Numbered from the stretch's first letter, positions 34,439-43,854 are shown. The stretch: 64,000 nucleotides of DNA from ZC4RG20 sp963702105 (GCA_963702105.1 OY969712.1:744001-808000), one strand, 5' to 3'. Numbers and translations are program-made. Notes: a model not told the origin generated them from the letters alone.

Positions 34439-34619
34439 GGTGTTTCCTCGAGTTGGCGCCGAGCTGCGGCGGCGGCGCTATGGTACACAAAGCGGACGGC
34501 CGGCACGGCTGGTCTCGGACGCGGGGCCCGGCTATGCTGGCCCGCGTGCACGGTCCAGCGCGAAAGGCGGGATCGCCGAGCACGTCCGCGGGCAGCGAGT
34601 GAGGGGGGGACATCTGCAG

Positions 34620-35702
34620 ATGAAGTCGATGCTTCGAGGCGCAGGCGCGGGCCGTTTGAGCCGCCGCGCCGTGCTCAAGGACCTTGCCGCGCTCGCGGGC
34701 GCCGGTGCCGCCGCCGGCCTCGCGCCCCTGACGTTGGCCCCTCTGCGCGCTTCGGCGCAGAGCATCACCGGGCCCGCGCCGACGCCCGAGTCCGGCGCGC
34801 ACGTCGTCCTGCTCGGCACCCAAGGCGGCCCGAGCGTCAATCTGCGGCGCAGCCAGACGGCCGCGGCCGTCGTCGTGGACGGCACGCCCTATCTCGTCGA
34901 TTGCGGCTACGGCACCGTGCGCTCGCTCGTCGAGAGCGGCCTCGGCTACAACAAGATCGCCAACGTTTTTCTTACGCATCTGCACGACGATCACACGATC
35001 GATCTCGCGGCGCTGCTGTCGCTGCAATGGACCGGGCGGCGCACCGAGCCGACGAACGTCTACGGGCCCTACGGCACGGACGCGCTCGTCGAAGGCGCCC
35101 TGGCATTCTTCAAGGCGAACACCGAGATCCGCATCGCCGACGAAGGCCGAACCGTACGCCCCGAGACGCTGTTCCGCGGTCACGATCTCGCGGCGACATC
35201 GGCGCCTGCCAAGGCCTTCGAGGACGAGCGCGTGCGCATCTCCTCGGCCGAGAACACGCATTTCCCGGAGCACTCCAAGGCGAAGATGCCCTATCGTTCG
35301 ATCGCCTATCGAATCGAAGCCGGCGGCCGTTCCATCGTCTTCTCCGGCGACACGGCCTATTCCAAGAACCTCGTCGAGCTTGCCCGCGGCGCGGATCTGT
35401 TCATTTGCGAGGCCATGGACGTCGCGCAGCACGAACGCCTCGTCGCCTCTGCCGACGAGGCCAAGGCGCAAGGCGGCCCGCGGTACACGATCCTCAGGCA
35501 CGTCATCGACACGCACTCGACGACGGAGGATGCGGGCCGCATGGCGGCCGAGGCGCAGGTCAAGACTCTTGTCCTCTACCATCTGCTGCCGGGTTCGAAC
35601 GGACCGGTCGCGAGGGAAGTGCCGGACACCACTTATATAGCCGGAGCGAAGAAGTTTTTCGACGGAGAGGTCATCGTCGGCCGCGACCAGATGCGGCTTT
35701 GA
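34620..35702 (+). CDS. Tat-exported metallo-beta-lactamase-fold hydrolase
   Basis: 360 aa from ATG 34620 (GAGGGGGG upstream). SRRAVLKDLAALAGAGAAAG is a twin-arginine-like signal. Metal motif THLHDDHTID (HxHxDH), then SAENTHFPEH, FSGDTAYSKNL and a C-terminal LYHLLPG histidine complete the dinuclear site of the MBL fold. It resembles arylsulfatase/RNase-Z-like periplasmic hydrolases rather than classical beta-lactamases. Its stop overlaps the TTG start of the ABC binding protein (TTGA), so hydrolysis in the periplasm may feed the importer. Confidence 0.88.
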   Translation: MKSMLRGAGAGRLSRRAVLKDLAALAGAGAAAGLAPLTLAPLRASAQSITGPAPTPESGAHVVLLGTQGGPSVNLRRSQTAAAVVVDGTPYLVDCGYGTVRSLVESGLGYNKIANVFLTHLHDDHTIDLAALLSLQWTGRRTEPTNVYGPYGTDALVEGALAFFKANTEIRIADEGRTVRPETLFRGHDLAATSAPAKAFEDERVRISSAENTHFPEHSKAKMPYRSIAYRIEAGGRSIVFSGDTAYSKNLVELARGADLFICEAMDVAQHERLVASADEAKAQGGPRYTILRHVIDTHSTTEDAGRMAAEAQVKTLVLYHLLPGSNGPVAREVPDTTYIAGAKKFFDGEVIVGRDQMRL

Positions 35703-36949
35703 GGCGTGCGTCCCGTGCGCGGCTCGGCGCGGTCGCCGCGGCGCTCGCGCTGCCGATCGGCGGCTGCGGCTCGGCCGAGGGGCCCGGCGCGCCGGTCCTG
35801 CATTGGTACGTATTCAACGAGCCGTCGGGCGCCTTTGCCCGGGCCGCGCGCGAATGCTCCGCCGCTTCGAACGGTGATTACCGGATCGAAATGGTCCCGC
35901 TGCCGACGGATTCGGATCAGGATCGCGCGCAGCTCGTGAGGCGCCTCGCCGCGCGCGATCGCGACATCGATCTCATGGGCATGGACGTCATTTGGACCGC
36001 AGAATTTGCGGCTGCGGGCTGGCTGCTGCCGTGGTCGGGGCCGGAAGCGGCGGCCGTCACGGGGCGCCTCGAGGCGACGCGCCAGAGCGCGAGCTGGAAC
36101 GGGAGGCTCTGGGCCGTGCCCTTCACGACGAACGCACAGCTGCTCTGGTACCGCAGCGATCGCGTCCCTGATCCCCCCGAGACCTGGGACGATATGCTGC
36201 GCGAGGCCGAAGCCCTGGGGCCGAAGGGCACCATCGAGGCCCAGGGAGCGCGTTACGAGGGCCTCACGGTGCTGTTCATTTCGCTGCTGCGCTCGGCGGG
36301 CGGCCGTCTGCTCTCCGACTCCGGTCGCGGCGTAGCGCTGCCGCGCGCGCCGACGCGGCGCGTGCTGACGCTCATGAAGCGCTACGCGACCTCGTCGGCC
36401 GCGCCCGCGAATCTCGCCAATGCGCACGAGGACGAGGCACGCCTCGCCTTCGAGACGGGCAACGCCACCTTCATGCTGAATTATCCGTACGTCTGGCCCA
36501 GCGCCCGCGCCAACGCGCCCGCGGTCGCCGCGCACATGGCCTGGGCGCGCTGGCCGCGCGTGAATTCCGACATGCCGAGCCGCGTCACGCTCGGCGGCAT
36601 CAACGTCGGCGTCGGCGCTTTCACGCTCCATCCGCGCCGCGCGTACCGCGCCGCGCTCTGTCTGACCTCGGCGGACCATCAACGCCTCGCGGCCCGGCTC
36701 GGCGGCCTGCCGCCGACGCTCGAGGCCCTCTACGACGACCCGGCCGTCCGCGCGACCTTTCCATTCGCGGATACGCTGCGGGCCACGCTGCGTGACGCGG
36801 TTCAGCGGCCGCAGACGCCCCTCTACAGCGACGTGTCCCTGGCCGTCACGCACACGCTGCATCCGATGCGCGACATCGAGCCCGGCGCGACGGGCGAGCG
36901 TCTGCGGCGCGCCGTCGAGCGCGCACTGCACTCGGAGGGGCTGCTGTGA
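35699..36949 (+). CDS. ABC importer extracellular solute-binding lipoprotein (family 1)
   Basis: 416 aa from TTG 35699, which overlaps the preceding stop; no ATG or GTG fits the signal sequence. Lipobox LPIGGC at about residue 23. Family 1 (MalE-type) features: LHWYVFNEPSGAF, DIDLMGMDVIWTAEFAAAGW, WNGRLWAVPFTTNAQLLWYR, NATFMLNYPYVW. Binds a sugar or sugar-like solute and delivers it to the two permeases that follow with 4-base overlaps. Confidence 0.88.
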   Translation: MRRASRARLGAVAAALALPIGGCGSAEGPGAPVLHWYVFNEPSGAFARAARECSAASNGDYRIEMVPLPTDSDQDRAQLVRRLAARDRDIDLMGMDVIWTAEFAAAGWLLPWSGPEAAAVTGRLEATRQSASWNGRLWAVPFTTNAQLLWYRSDRVPDPPETWDDMLREAEALGPKGTIEAQGARYEGLTVLFISLLRSAGGRLLSDSGRGVALPRAPTRRVLTLMKRYATSSAAPANLANAHEDEARLAFETGNATFMLNYPYVWPSARANAPAVAAHMAWARWPRVNSDMPSRVTLGGINVGVGAFTLHPRRAYRAALCLTSADHQRLAARLGGLPPTLEALYDDPAVRATFPFADTLRATLRDAVQRPQTPLYSDVSLAVTHTLHPMRDIEPGATGERLRRAVERALHSEGLL

Positions 36950-37827
36950 GACGCTTGCCCGCCGAGACGCGGCTCGGCTGGCTGCTCTCCGCGCCCGCCG
37001 TCGCGGCCATGCTGCTCGTGACCGGCTACCCGATCGTCTACGCGGCTTGGCTCTCGCTGTTTCGCGACGACCTGCGCTTCCCGGGTCAGCGCGCGTTCGT
37101 CGGCCTCCAGAATTACGCGAGCGTGCTTGGCTCACCCGTGTGGTGGCGCGCCCTCGGCAATACGCTCATCGTGACCGCGGGCTCGGTGAGCGTGGAGCTC
37201 GTGCTCGGCTTCGCGCTCGCGCTCGTCATGCACCGCGCGGTGTTCGGGCGGCGTACCGTGCGCACCGTGCTGCTCGTGCCGTACGGCATCGTCACCGTCG
37301 TCGCCGCGCTGGCCTGGCGCTTCGCCTTTGACCCGACGACGGGCTTCGTCAACGGACTGCTCGGCCTCGGCGGCGACTGGCTCACGCACCGGGCCTCGGC
37401 CTTCCTCGTGATCATCAGCGCCGAGGTCTGGAAGACGACGCCGTTCATGGCGCTGCTGCTGCTCGCCGGCCTCACGCTCGTCCCGCCCGATCTGCTGCGG
37501 GCCGCGCGCGTGGACGGTGCAGGCCCGGCGCAGCGCTTCTTCCGCATCACGCTGCCGCTCATGCGGCCCGCGATCATGGTCGCGCTGCTGTTCCGGACGC
37601 TCGACGCGTTCCGGATCTTCGACACGGTGTTCATTCTCACGCGCGGCGCCGAGGGTACGGAGACCGTCTCGATGGTCGGTTATCGGACCCTGATCACGCG
37701 GCTCAACCTCGGCCTCGGCTCGGCGGTGGCCGTCGTGATTTTCCTGTGCGTCGTGCTCATCGCCGCGGCGTTCGTGAAGTGGCTCGGCGGCCCGCTCGCG
37801 GCTTCCGGCCCTGGGCCCCGCGGGTGA
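36946..37827 (+). CDS. sugar-type ABC transporter permease (MalF-like)
   Basis: 293 aa, GTG 36946 overlapping the previous stop (GTGA). Six predicted membrane helices. The EAA loop is at LLRAARVDGAGPAQRFFRIT followed by LPLMRP, the contact for the ATPase. Start LGWLLSAPAVAAMLLVTGYP is typical of UgpA/MalF-class proteins. Confidence 0.92.
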   Translation: MRRLPAETRLGWLLSAPAVAAMLLVTGYPIVYAAWLSLFRDDLRFPGQRAFVGLQNYASVLGSPVWWRALGNTLIVTAGSVSVELVLGFALALVMHRAVFGRRTVRTVLLVPYGIVTVVAALAWRFAFDPTTGFVNGLLGLGGDWLTHRASAFLVIISAEVWKTTPFMALLLLAGLTLVPPDLLRAARVDGAGPAQRFFRITLPLMRPAIMVALLFRTLDAFRIFDTVFILTRGAEGTETVSMVGYRTLITRLNLGLGSAVAVVIFLCVVLIAAAFVKWLGGPLAASGPGPRG

Positions 37828-38696
37828 GTGTGCAGGCGGCGGTCGGCGCGAAGCCCGCCTCGCCGGCGAGCGGGGCCCGGCTCGAGCGGCTATATTGGGG
37901 CGCGGGCATCGCCGTCGTCGTGGTCTACGCGCTGCTGCCGGTCGCGTGGATTCTTTCGCTGTCGCTGAAGCCCGCGGCCGAGCTCGGCGACGGCCGGTTT
38001 TTCCCCGCGCATGTGACGCTCGAGCATTACGGCGCCATCTTCCACGACGCCCATTTTCCGGCCGCGCTCCGCAATTCCTTCGGCATCGCCTCGCTCTCGA
38101 CGCTTTTCGCCGTCGTGCTCGCGACGTTCGCCGCCTATGCCGTGGTGCGCCTCGAATTCCCGGGCCGGCGCGTGATTCTCGGCGCCGCGCTCTCGATCGC
38201 GATGTTCCCGCCGATCGCGATCATCGGCCCGCTGTTCAATCTCTGGCGGCTCACCGGGCTCTACGACACATGGGCGGGCCTCATCCTGCCGTACATGACT
38301 TTCACGCTGCCGCTCGCGATCTGGACGCTGTCCGCGTTCTTCCGAGAGATCCCATGGGAACTCGAGAAGGCCGCACGCGTGGACGGCGCGACGCCGTTCC
38401 AGACCTTCTACCGCATCATCGTGCCGCTCGCCGCGCCCGGCGTCTTTACTTCGGCCGTGCTCGTGTTCATTTTCGCATGGAACGATTTCCTGTTCGCGCT
38501 TTCGCTGACCTCGACGGACAGGGCGCGCACCGTCCCGGCCGCCATCGCCTTTTTCACGGGCGCCTCCCAGTTTCAGATGCCGACGGGCGCGATTGCCGCC
38601 GCGTCCGTCGTCGTGACCGTGCCCGTCGTCGTGCTCGTGCTGATCTTCCAGGGGCGCATCGTCGCGGGCCTGACGGCAGGTGCGGTGAAGGGTTGA
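37824..38696 (+). CDS. sugar-type ABC transporter permease (MalG-like)
   Basis: 290 aa from GTG 37824 (GTGA overlap with the partner permease). Membrane helices plus NSFGIASLSTLFAVVLATFA, the EAA loop ELEKAARVDGATPFQTFYRI followed by VPLAAPG, and WNDFLFALSLTS near the end identify the MalG/UgpE class. The 8-nt repeat at 38687-38726 covers its last codons. Confidence 0.92.
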   Translation: MSVQAAVGAKPASPASGARLERLYWGAGIAVVVVYALLPVAWILSLSLKPAAELGDGRFFPAHVTLEHYGAIFHDAHFPAALRNSFGIASLSTLFAVVLATFAAYAVVRLEFPGRRVILGAALSIAMFPPIAIIGPLFNLWRLTGLYDTWAGLILPYMTFTLPLAIWTLSAFFREIPWELEKAARVDGATPFQTFYRIIVPLAAPGVFTSAVLVFIFAWNDFLFALSLTSTDRARTVPAAIAFFTGASQFQMPTGAIAAASVVVTVPVVVLVLIFQGRIVAGLTAGAVKG

Positions 38697-38726
38697 AGTG
38701 CTGAAGGGTTGAAGGGTTGAAGGGCC
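38687..38726. repeat. 8-nt tandem repeat GAAGGGTT, 5 units
   Basis: Units at 38687, 38695 (GAAGTGCT), 38703, 38711 and 38719 (GAAGGGCC). It spans the permease stop codon and most of the gap to the ATPase gene. Because 8 is not a multiple of 3, gain or loss of units could change the permease C-terminus only if the stop is lost, but it would change intergenic spacing freely. Confidence 0.85.
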
Positions 38727-38739
38727 AGAGGGACGGATC

Positions 38740-39900
38740 GTGACCGAAATCGTGCTCGACAACGTCAGCCGGCGCTACGAGGACGGCACGTTCGCCGTGC
38801 ACGACGCGAGCTTTACGATTCGCGACGGCGAATTCTTCATCCTCGTCGGCCCTTCGGGCTGCGGTAAATCGACGCTGCTCAATCTCGTCGTCGGCCTCGA
38901 TGCGCCGACGGCCGGCGAGATTCGCATCGGCGGCGCGCGCGCCAACGAGATCGACGCGCGCGGCCGCAACATGGCCATGGTGTTCCAGAGTTACGCGCTG
39001 TATCCGCATATGACGGTGCGCCAGAACCTTGCGTTTCCGCTCAGCGTCGCACGCGTCGGGCGGGACGAGATCAGGCGCCGCGTCGAGAAGGCGGCTGCTT
39101 TGCTCGAACTCACGGAAGTGCTCGACCGCCGCCCGGCGAACCTCTCGGGCGGCCAGCGCCAGCGCGCAGCCATGGGTCGCGCCATCGTGCGCGAGCCGGC
39201 GGCGTTCCTGCTCGACGAGCCGCTCTCGAATCTCGATGCCAGGCTGCGCGTGCAGATGCGCACCGAGATCGCCCGGCTGCAGAAGCGGCTCGGGACGACG
39301 ACCGTCTACGTGACGCACGACCAGGCCGAGGCCATGACGCTCGGCGACCGCGTGGCGGTGCTCCGCGGCGGGCGCGTGCAGCAGGTCGGCACGCCGCGCG
39401 AACTGTACGAGGCGCCGGCCAATCTTTTCGTTGCGGGCTTCATCGGCTCGCCCGGCATGAATTTCCTGCCGGCCCGGCTCGAGGGCGAGCGGCTGCGTCT
39501 GCCCATGACCGAGCTCGATTGGCCGCGCGAGGCCGCCACGAGCCTCGACGTGAAGCGCGCAGGAGCGCTCGTGGCGGGGATTCGGCCGGAGCACATCGGT
39601 GCGGCGCCTCGCGGGACCGGCGGCTCCGAGGGCGGCGTCTTTCGAGCACGCCCCGAGGTTGTGGAATGGATGGGTGCCGAAACGTTCGTCCACTTCAGTG
39701 TCGGCGACGAGGGCGAGGCGGCCGCGCTGGCGGAGGCGGGCATCGCGCCGTTTGCAGACCATGCCGCGCGCCGCCGTCTGCCGGTCGTCGCTCGCATGCC
39801 CGGCACGAGTGAGGCTCAGGAAGACCGGGAGATCGACCTTATGATCGATTCGCGTAAGATCCATCTGTTCGATGGCGAATCGGGCCGGCGACTCGGTTGA
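38740..39900 (+). CDS. ABC transporter ATP-binding protein (MalK/UgpC-like)
   Basis: 386 aa, GTG 38740. Walker A GPSGCGKST, Q-loop VFQSYALYPHMTVRQN, signature LSGGQRQRAAMGRAIV, Walker B FLLDEPLSNLD, switch His in VTHDQAEAMTLGDRVAV. The C-terminal regulatory TOBE/OB domain (GIRPEHIG) matches MalK-type ATPases. Energises the importer encoded by the three genes before it. Confidence 0.94.
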   Translation: MTEIVLDNVSRRYEDGTFAVHDASFTIRDGEFFILVGPSGCGKSTLLNLVVGLDAPTAGEIRIGGARANEIDARGRNMAMVFQSYALYPHMTVRQNLAFPLSVARVGRDEIRRRVEKAAALLELTEVLDRRPANLSGGQRQRAAMGRAIVREPAAFLLDEPLSNLDARLRVQMRTEIARLQKRLGTTTVYVTHDQAEAMTLGDRVAVLRGGRVQQVGTPRELYEAPANLFVAGFIGSPGMNFLPARLEGERLRLPMTELDWPREAATSLDVKRAGALVAGIRPEHIGAAPRGTGGSEGGVFRARPEVVEWMGAETFVHFSVGDEGEAAALAEAGIAPFADHAARRRLPVVARMPGTSEAQEDREIDLMIDSRKIHLFDGESGRRLG

Positions 39901-39951
39901 GCCGGGCCGCCGTCGCAGCTTCGGACGGGTCCGAGGGAACATTTCACCGCG

Positions 39952-40296
39952 ATGGCCGCCCGCGCGATCTATCGGCTCGAGCTCCTATGGCATCTGGTCT
40001 GGTTCAGCAAGTCGGCCTTGGTCTTCGTTGCCGCCGCGCTCACTGCTCTGTTTGCTCGGCGAGGGCTGCTCCACGGGACCCGGAGGCGCAAGACGGCCTT
40101 CCGAATCATCGAGGGCGTTATCGCAACGCTCGTGTTGTCCGTGCCGTTACGGATGTTCTTGCCCATGTGCCTGCTGCCGGGCGGTATCGATCAGCACACC
40201 TTCGTGCCGCCGTACGTCGCCGCCGTGGCGGTCGTGCCGTGGGTCAATTGGTCGGAAGTTAGGGCCGTGAAGAGTCGAACCGGGGGGCGGTTATGA
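39952..40296 (+). CDS. small hypothetical membrane protein
   Basis: 114 aa, ATG 39952. Hydrophobic segments at about residues 22-36 (SALVFVAAALTALFA), 50-75 (GVIATLVLSVPLRMFLPMCL) and 88-98. No family recognised. Supported mainly by its 4-base overlap (ATGA) with the GNAT gene downstream. Confidence 0.5.
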   Translation: MAARAIYRLELLWHLVWFSKSALVFVAAALTALFARRGLLHGTRRRKTAFRIIEGVIATLVLSVPLRMFLPMCLLPGGIDQHTFVPPYVAAVAVVPWVNWSEVRAVKSRTGGRL

Positions 40297-40628
40297 AGAT
40301 CGAACGAAGCGACCGTGCGGCTCGCGGCATTCGTTTTTCGATCGACGCGGGCGGCAGGGAGGTCGGCAGGGCTTACCTCTACATCATGAACAACGACCTT
40401 CATGAGGCCCCTTTCGGACTTCTCGAAGACGTTCACGTGGAGGAAACCGAGCGCGGCAAGGGGTTCGGGACGCGCCTGGTGGAAGAGGTGATTCGTGCCG
40501 CGCGCGAAAGCGGCTGCTACAAGCTCATAGCTACCAGCCGCCTGTCCAGACCCAAAGTGCACGCGCTTTACGAGCGCCTGGGTTTCGAGAACCATGGCGT
40601 CGAATTCAGAATGGACTTGGATTCCTGA
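40293..40628 (+). CDS. GNAT family N-acetyltransferase
   Basis: 111 aa, ATG 40293 with a G-rich tract upstream and overlap with the preceding stop. Acetyl-CoA-binding motif A: LEDVHVEETERGKGFGTRLV (R-G-x-G-F-G), then KLIATSRLSRPKVHALYERL and GF in motif B. It lacks the first GNAT strands, so it is a minimal enzyme. Acceptor unknown. Confidence 0.8.
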   Translation: MKIERSDRAARGIRFSIDAGGREVGRAYLYIMNNDLHEAPFGLLEDVHVEETERGKGFGTRLVEEVIRAARESGCYKLIATSRLSRPKVHALYERLGFENHGVEFRMDLDS

Positions 40629-40755
40629 CGGGCAGCGGCTGCGCCGGCGGCCCTGCGCATGGCTTTGCAGGCATGAACCGATGCTGGCGTGACGCCATTT
40701 GGTCTGCGCTTGGTCGATCGTACCCAACTCGAGTGGTGAGCCCGGGAGGCAGTCG

Positions 40756-41022
40756 ATGGAACTGGTTATCGAGGCCGTTCGAGAGGCGGACGGCGCGTGG
40801 ATTGCGGAAGTCGCGGATTTGCCCGGCGTCGTCGCAAGCGGAGCCAGCTGCGATGAAGCCATCGCGAAAGCGGAAGTGCTCGCGCTTCGAGTTCTCGCCG
40901 AGAAGATCGAACGAGAGACGAGCGCCCCGGAGCCGATTTCGATCCTCATTTCGATAGGGTTCGCCCGACGCGAAAACATTTTGCAGTGGCTTCGTCTCTT
41001 CCGTGAATCTCGGGGCGGATGA
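40756..41022 (+). CDS. HicB-like antitoxin-fold protein, orphan
   Basis: 88 aa from ATG 40756 (GGGAGGC upstream). MELVIEAVREADGAWIAEVA and DLPGVVASGASCDEAIAKAE form the HicB partial RNase H fold (DGxWxAEVxDLPGVxASGxTxDEAI). No ribbon-helix-helix tail and no HicA toxin gene next to it, so it is either a solitary HicB-like protein or the remnant of a toxin-antitoxin pair. Confidence 0.7.
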   Translation: MELVIEAVREADGAWIAEVADLPGVVASGASCDEAIAKAEVLALRVLAEKIERETSAPEPISILISIGFARRENILQWLRLFRESRGG

Positions 41023-41119
41023 CGCCCGCTATTCGCCGAAGGAAGAATCGCCCGATCCATTAGAGCGTCGCGGTGCCTTGGGGGAACTCGCGTCGCAGGC
41101 GCCGGAGGAGCCCGCTGCC

Positions 41120-41542
41120 GTGGACGTGACGCTGAGTTTGACGGACGCCGCCGACGAATCGATACGCCAGGCTATCCTCGGACCGCTGGTCGCGTTCAAC
41201 GACGAGAAAGCGGGAAACAGTGGCCACAGGCCGCTCGTGGTTGCCATCTCGGATTCTCGAGGGGAAGTGGTCGGAGGGCTGTGGGGCAGAACCTCGTACG
41301 CATGGCTGTTCATCGAGTTGCTTTTCGTCCCAGAGAGCCTTCGCGGTCGAGGTGTCGGGCGGGAGCTGGTTCGGCGAGCGGAGCAGGAGGCCGTGAGCCG
41401 GGGTTGCCGCAACGCATGGCTCGATACCTTCGGGTTTCAAGGGCGCGGCTTTTATGAGCGCCTCGGCTTCAAGTGTTTCGGCGAACTGCGGGATTATCCC
41501 CCGGGTTTCTCGCGCCACTTCATGGCGAAAGTGTTGGAATAG
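41120..41542 (+). CDS. GNAT family N-acetyltransferase
   Basis: 140 aa. GTG 41120 is preferred because GGAGGAG lies 9 bases upstream and the length fits the family; the frame is open from 41003. Motif A is ELLFVPESLRGRGVGRELVR, then AWLDTFGFQGRGFYERLGFK. The strands and the C-terminal RHFMAKVL are typical of the RimI-like small acetyltransferases. Substrate unknown. Confidence 0.8.
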   Translation: MDVTLSLTDAADESIRQAILGPLVAFNDEKAGNSGHRPLVVAISDSRGEVVGGLWGRTSYAWLFIELLFVPESLRGRGVGRELVRRAEQEAVSRGCRNAWLDTFGFQGRGFYERLGFKCFGELRDYPPGFSRHFMAKVLE

Positions 41543-41984
41543 CGGCCCGGAGACGTGGACGCCGTGGAGGCAGGAGCAACGGATTCGAGCCGGTTCAGTG
41601 CGTCGTCGTCGAGGACAGCGCGTTCGCGGTCCTTGCTCCACGGGCCGCCGACTTGGCCGCAGGTGGGGGGTCCACAGGCGGGACCTAGGCGTCTTACACT
41701 TGATGCCCGGTGCGCCCAGATCATCGGCCTCATTCGAGTCGTCCGAGCTTATGGAGAGCAGCCGGGCTGATACGCTCCCAGCGCCGAGATCGGACTTCCC
41801 GTAAGGCCGGCCGCGCTTTCAGAACTTCGAAGGCCGTGGCCGTTCGGCCGCCGGCGGTCCGGCCGACGCCCGGCGTCCTCCGTGCCCCAGTGCCGAACGA
41901 CCTGTTAGGCCGAAGTTATAGCCGGTTCAGCGCGGATTCTACTGGCCGTTCAAGCAGATAGAGCGAACGGGTGCGTGATTGTTC
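41543..41984. other. intergenic flank of the insertion sequence
   Basis: About 440 bases with no supported gene. A GTTAGGCC at 41904-41911 resembles half of an integron attC core, but no matching inverse core or integrase was found. Confidence 0.4.
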
Positions 41985-43774
41985 TGACTACACCGGCATC
42001 TGCCGGATGAGTTCGAGCGCGCGTTGTTGCTTGGCGTTGGCTGTGGTCGTGATCTGAAAGGACGGCGTCTGCTCGGCTTGCGGCATACGGCAGGTATTGC
42101 GGACGATCGTGCCGAGCTCGGCAAGCAGCGTACCGAAGCTGTGCGCCGGGGTGCCGTCCTCGAGCGTATGCGTGATGGCCTTGCGCGCGGCGGCGTCAGA
42201 GCGCTGGGCCGCGGCGACTGGGTCACGAGCGAGCTTCGCCTGTTGATCTTCGTCGGCGAACATCAGCTCGCGCCACGCCTCGCGCATGTGCCACTCGACG
42301 TAGTAGGCGAGCATGCATAGGAAGATGTGCGCACGCACCCGATCGGCGAGGCGATGATGGATGGGGCGCACTTTCAGATCGACCGTTTTCAAGGACCGGA
42401 ACGCTCGCTCGACCTGCGCGAGCGACTTGTATCGGCGCACGCACTCGGCCGAGTCCATGCGCTCGGTCGGGACCGAAGTGCGGATGATGTACAGCCCATC
42501 GAGCGCCGCCTCGGCGGCGATGCTGTCCGCCTTCCGATGGAAGACGAACGAGCGCTCCTTGATGTCGAGCTCGAAGTGCTTGGCGACCTTGTACTGATTG
42601 ACGACCTTGCCAACCCGCACGCCGATGGCGTCTTGGCCCTTCAGCCGCCCGGCCGCGGCGGCTGACTGCACCTTTTTCAAATTCTTCTCGGTGGCCGCCA
42701 GCAGCTCCTCGCGCTTGTGGGCCCGCAGGCTTGCGAGCTGCAGGTTACGGCAGGCGATCAGCCGCTCGCCGGGGTAGTCGGGGTGGGTGAGCTCGAAGAG
42801 ATTGCGCTCATCGAAGAGGTCCAGCTGCAGGTGCCCTTGCTTGAGCAGGGCGCGGATCGAGACGCTCTTCAGCGCCGTAATCCACCCCAGACCCGCCTCC
42901 TCGCGCAGCGCTTCGATCGCTTTGCTCGAGATCATTCCCCGGTCCCCGACCATCACCAGCCGCTGCACGCCGAAGTCCTTGCGCAGCCGATTCACTTCGG
43001 GCATCAGCGTCTCGGGGTCGGCGGTGTTGCCTTCGTAGACCGAGACCGCCACGGGACAGCCGCGCGGATCGGCGAGCAGCCCGTAGTTGACCTGCAGCTT
43101 CCCCTTCTTGCCGTCACGGCTATAGCCGAGTCTCGCCAAGGGACAGTTCGTGCCCTCGAAGTAGCTCGAGGACAAGTCGTAGAGCACCAAGCTGTCTGCC
43201 TCAAGATGCCGGGCGGCGAGCTTCTTCTCGATGCGGGGCTGGCGTTCGAGCAGCCAGTCCATCGCCGCGTAAAGCTCCACCTCGCTCGCATCGCTCACGC
43301 CGAAGTCCTCGGCGAGCGTCGCCGTGTGCCACCAACGCGTGGTCGCAAGCTTCGTCTGCGGGGCGAGGATGCGAGCGGCCACCATCGCGAGCACCAGGTC
43401 GCGCTCGCGGCACGGCTTGGCGGCGAGCAGCGAGGCGAGGCCCAGGCGCTGCATCGCGGTGTGCACGGCTTGAACGTGGCCGTGCGCTGCGGAGGCGATG
43501 ATCTCAAAGCGCTCGGAGGCCGGGACGAAGTGCTCCCCTTGCAGAGAGCGGCGGATCATCTCGATCAAAGGATCCGGCAGATGGGAGAGGTTGCCGAGCG
43601 TCTCGTTCTTGACGGTGTTGCCTTCGCGGTAGCTGCGCCGCAGCAGATGGGTGCGGTAGGTCTTGCCCTTGTACTTGCGGGTCGTAGTGACGACGTGGGC
43701 AGAGCCGGCGCGCTTGGGCATGCCGGGATAATAGCCAATGCAGGCTCACTTTTCAAGTCATGTTAGTGACTACA
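41985..43774. mobile_element. IS1634-family insertion sequence (limits approximate)
   Basis: Contains one complete transposase gene. The 8-mer TGACTACA occurs in direct orientation at 41985-41992 and 43767-43774. It may be target duplication or chance, since the left copy overlaps the transposase stop. Terminal inverted repeats were not resolved by eye. Confidence 0.5.
41988..43721 (-). CDS. IS1634 family transposase
   Basis: 577 aa DDE transposase of the IS4-related IS1634 group. N-terminus RKYKGKTYRTHLLRRSYREG is characteristic. Catalytic core: first Asp in LVLYDLSSSYFEG, second in RLVMVGDRGMIS, Glu in YKSLAQVERAFRSLK (YREK-like signature), followed by HIFLCMLAYYVEW. The reading frame is full length, so the element may still be active. 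It marks an accessory patch containing GNAT and HicB-like genes. Confidence 0.92.
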   Translation of the reverse strand: MPKRAGSAHVVTTTRKYKGKTYRTHLLRRSYREGNTVKNETLGNLSHLPDPLIEMIRRSLQGEHFVPASERFEIIASAAHGHVQAVHTAMQRLGLASLLAAKPCRERDLVLAMVAARILAPQTKLATTRWWHTATLAEDFGVSDASEVELYAAMDWLLERQPRIEKKLAARHLEADSLVLYDLSSSYFEGTNCPLARLGYSRDGKKGKLQVNYGLLADPRGCPVAVSVYEGNTADPETLMPEVNRLRKDFGVQRLVMVGDRGMISSKAIEALREEAGLGWITALKSVSIRALLKQGHLQLDLFDERNLFELTHPDYPGERLIACRNLQLASLRAHKREELLAATEKNLKKVQSAAAAGRLKGQDAIGVRVGKVVNQYKVAKHFELDIKERSFVFHRKADSIAAEAALDGLYIIRTSVPTERMDSAECVRRYKSLAQVERAFRSLKTVDLKVRPIHHRLADRVRAHIFLCMLAYYVEWHMREAWRELMFADEDQQAKLARDPVAAAQRSDAAARKAITHTLEDGTPAHSFGTLLAELGTIVRNTCRMPQAEQTPSFQITTTANAKQQRALELIRQMPV

Positions 43775-43854
43775 TTGTAGCGCCAGATCTTGCCTCTTCA
43801 GCTTCAGAAAGCGAGCAATAGCGCGGCCTCCAGAGGGCCGGGGCTGACTACGGG

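Noticed and set aside
34620..35702. Beta-lactamase resistance gene
   Set aside because: MBL fold but with RNase-Z/arylsulfatase-like motifs and operon linkage to a sugar-type importer.
41900..41925. GTTAGGC resembling an integron attC core near GNAT and HicB-like genes
   Set aside because: No inverse-core partner, no second cassette boundary and no integrase; one 7-mer is weak evidence.
41985..43774. TGACTACA direct repeats as a firm target-site duplication of the IS
   Set aside because: The left copy overlaps the transposase stop codon and no terminal inverted repeats were found, so exact IS ends remain open.
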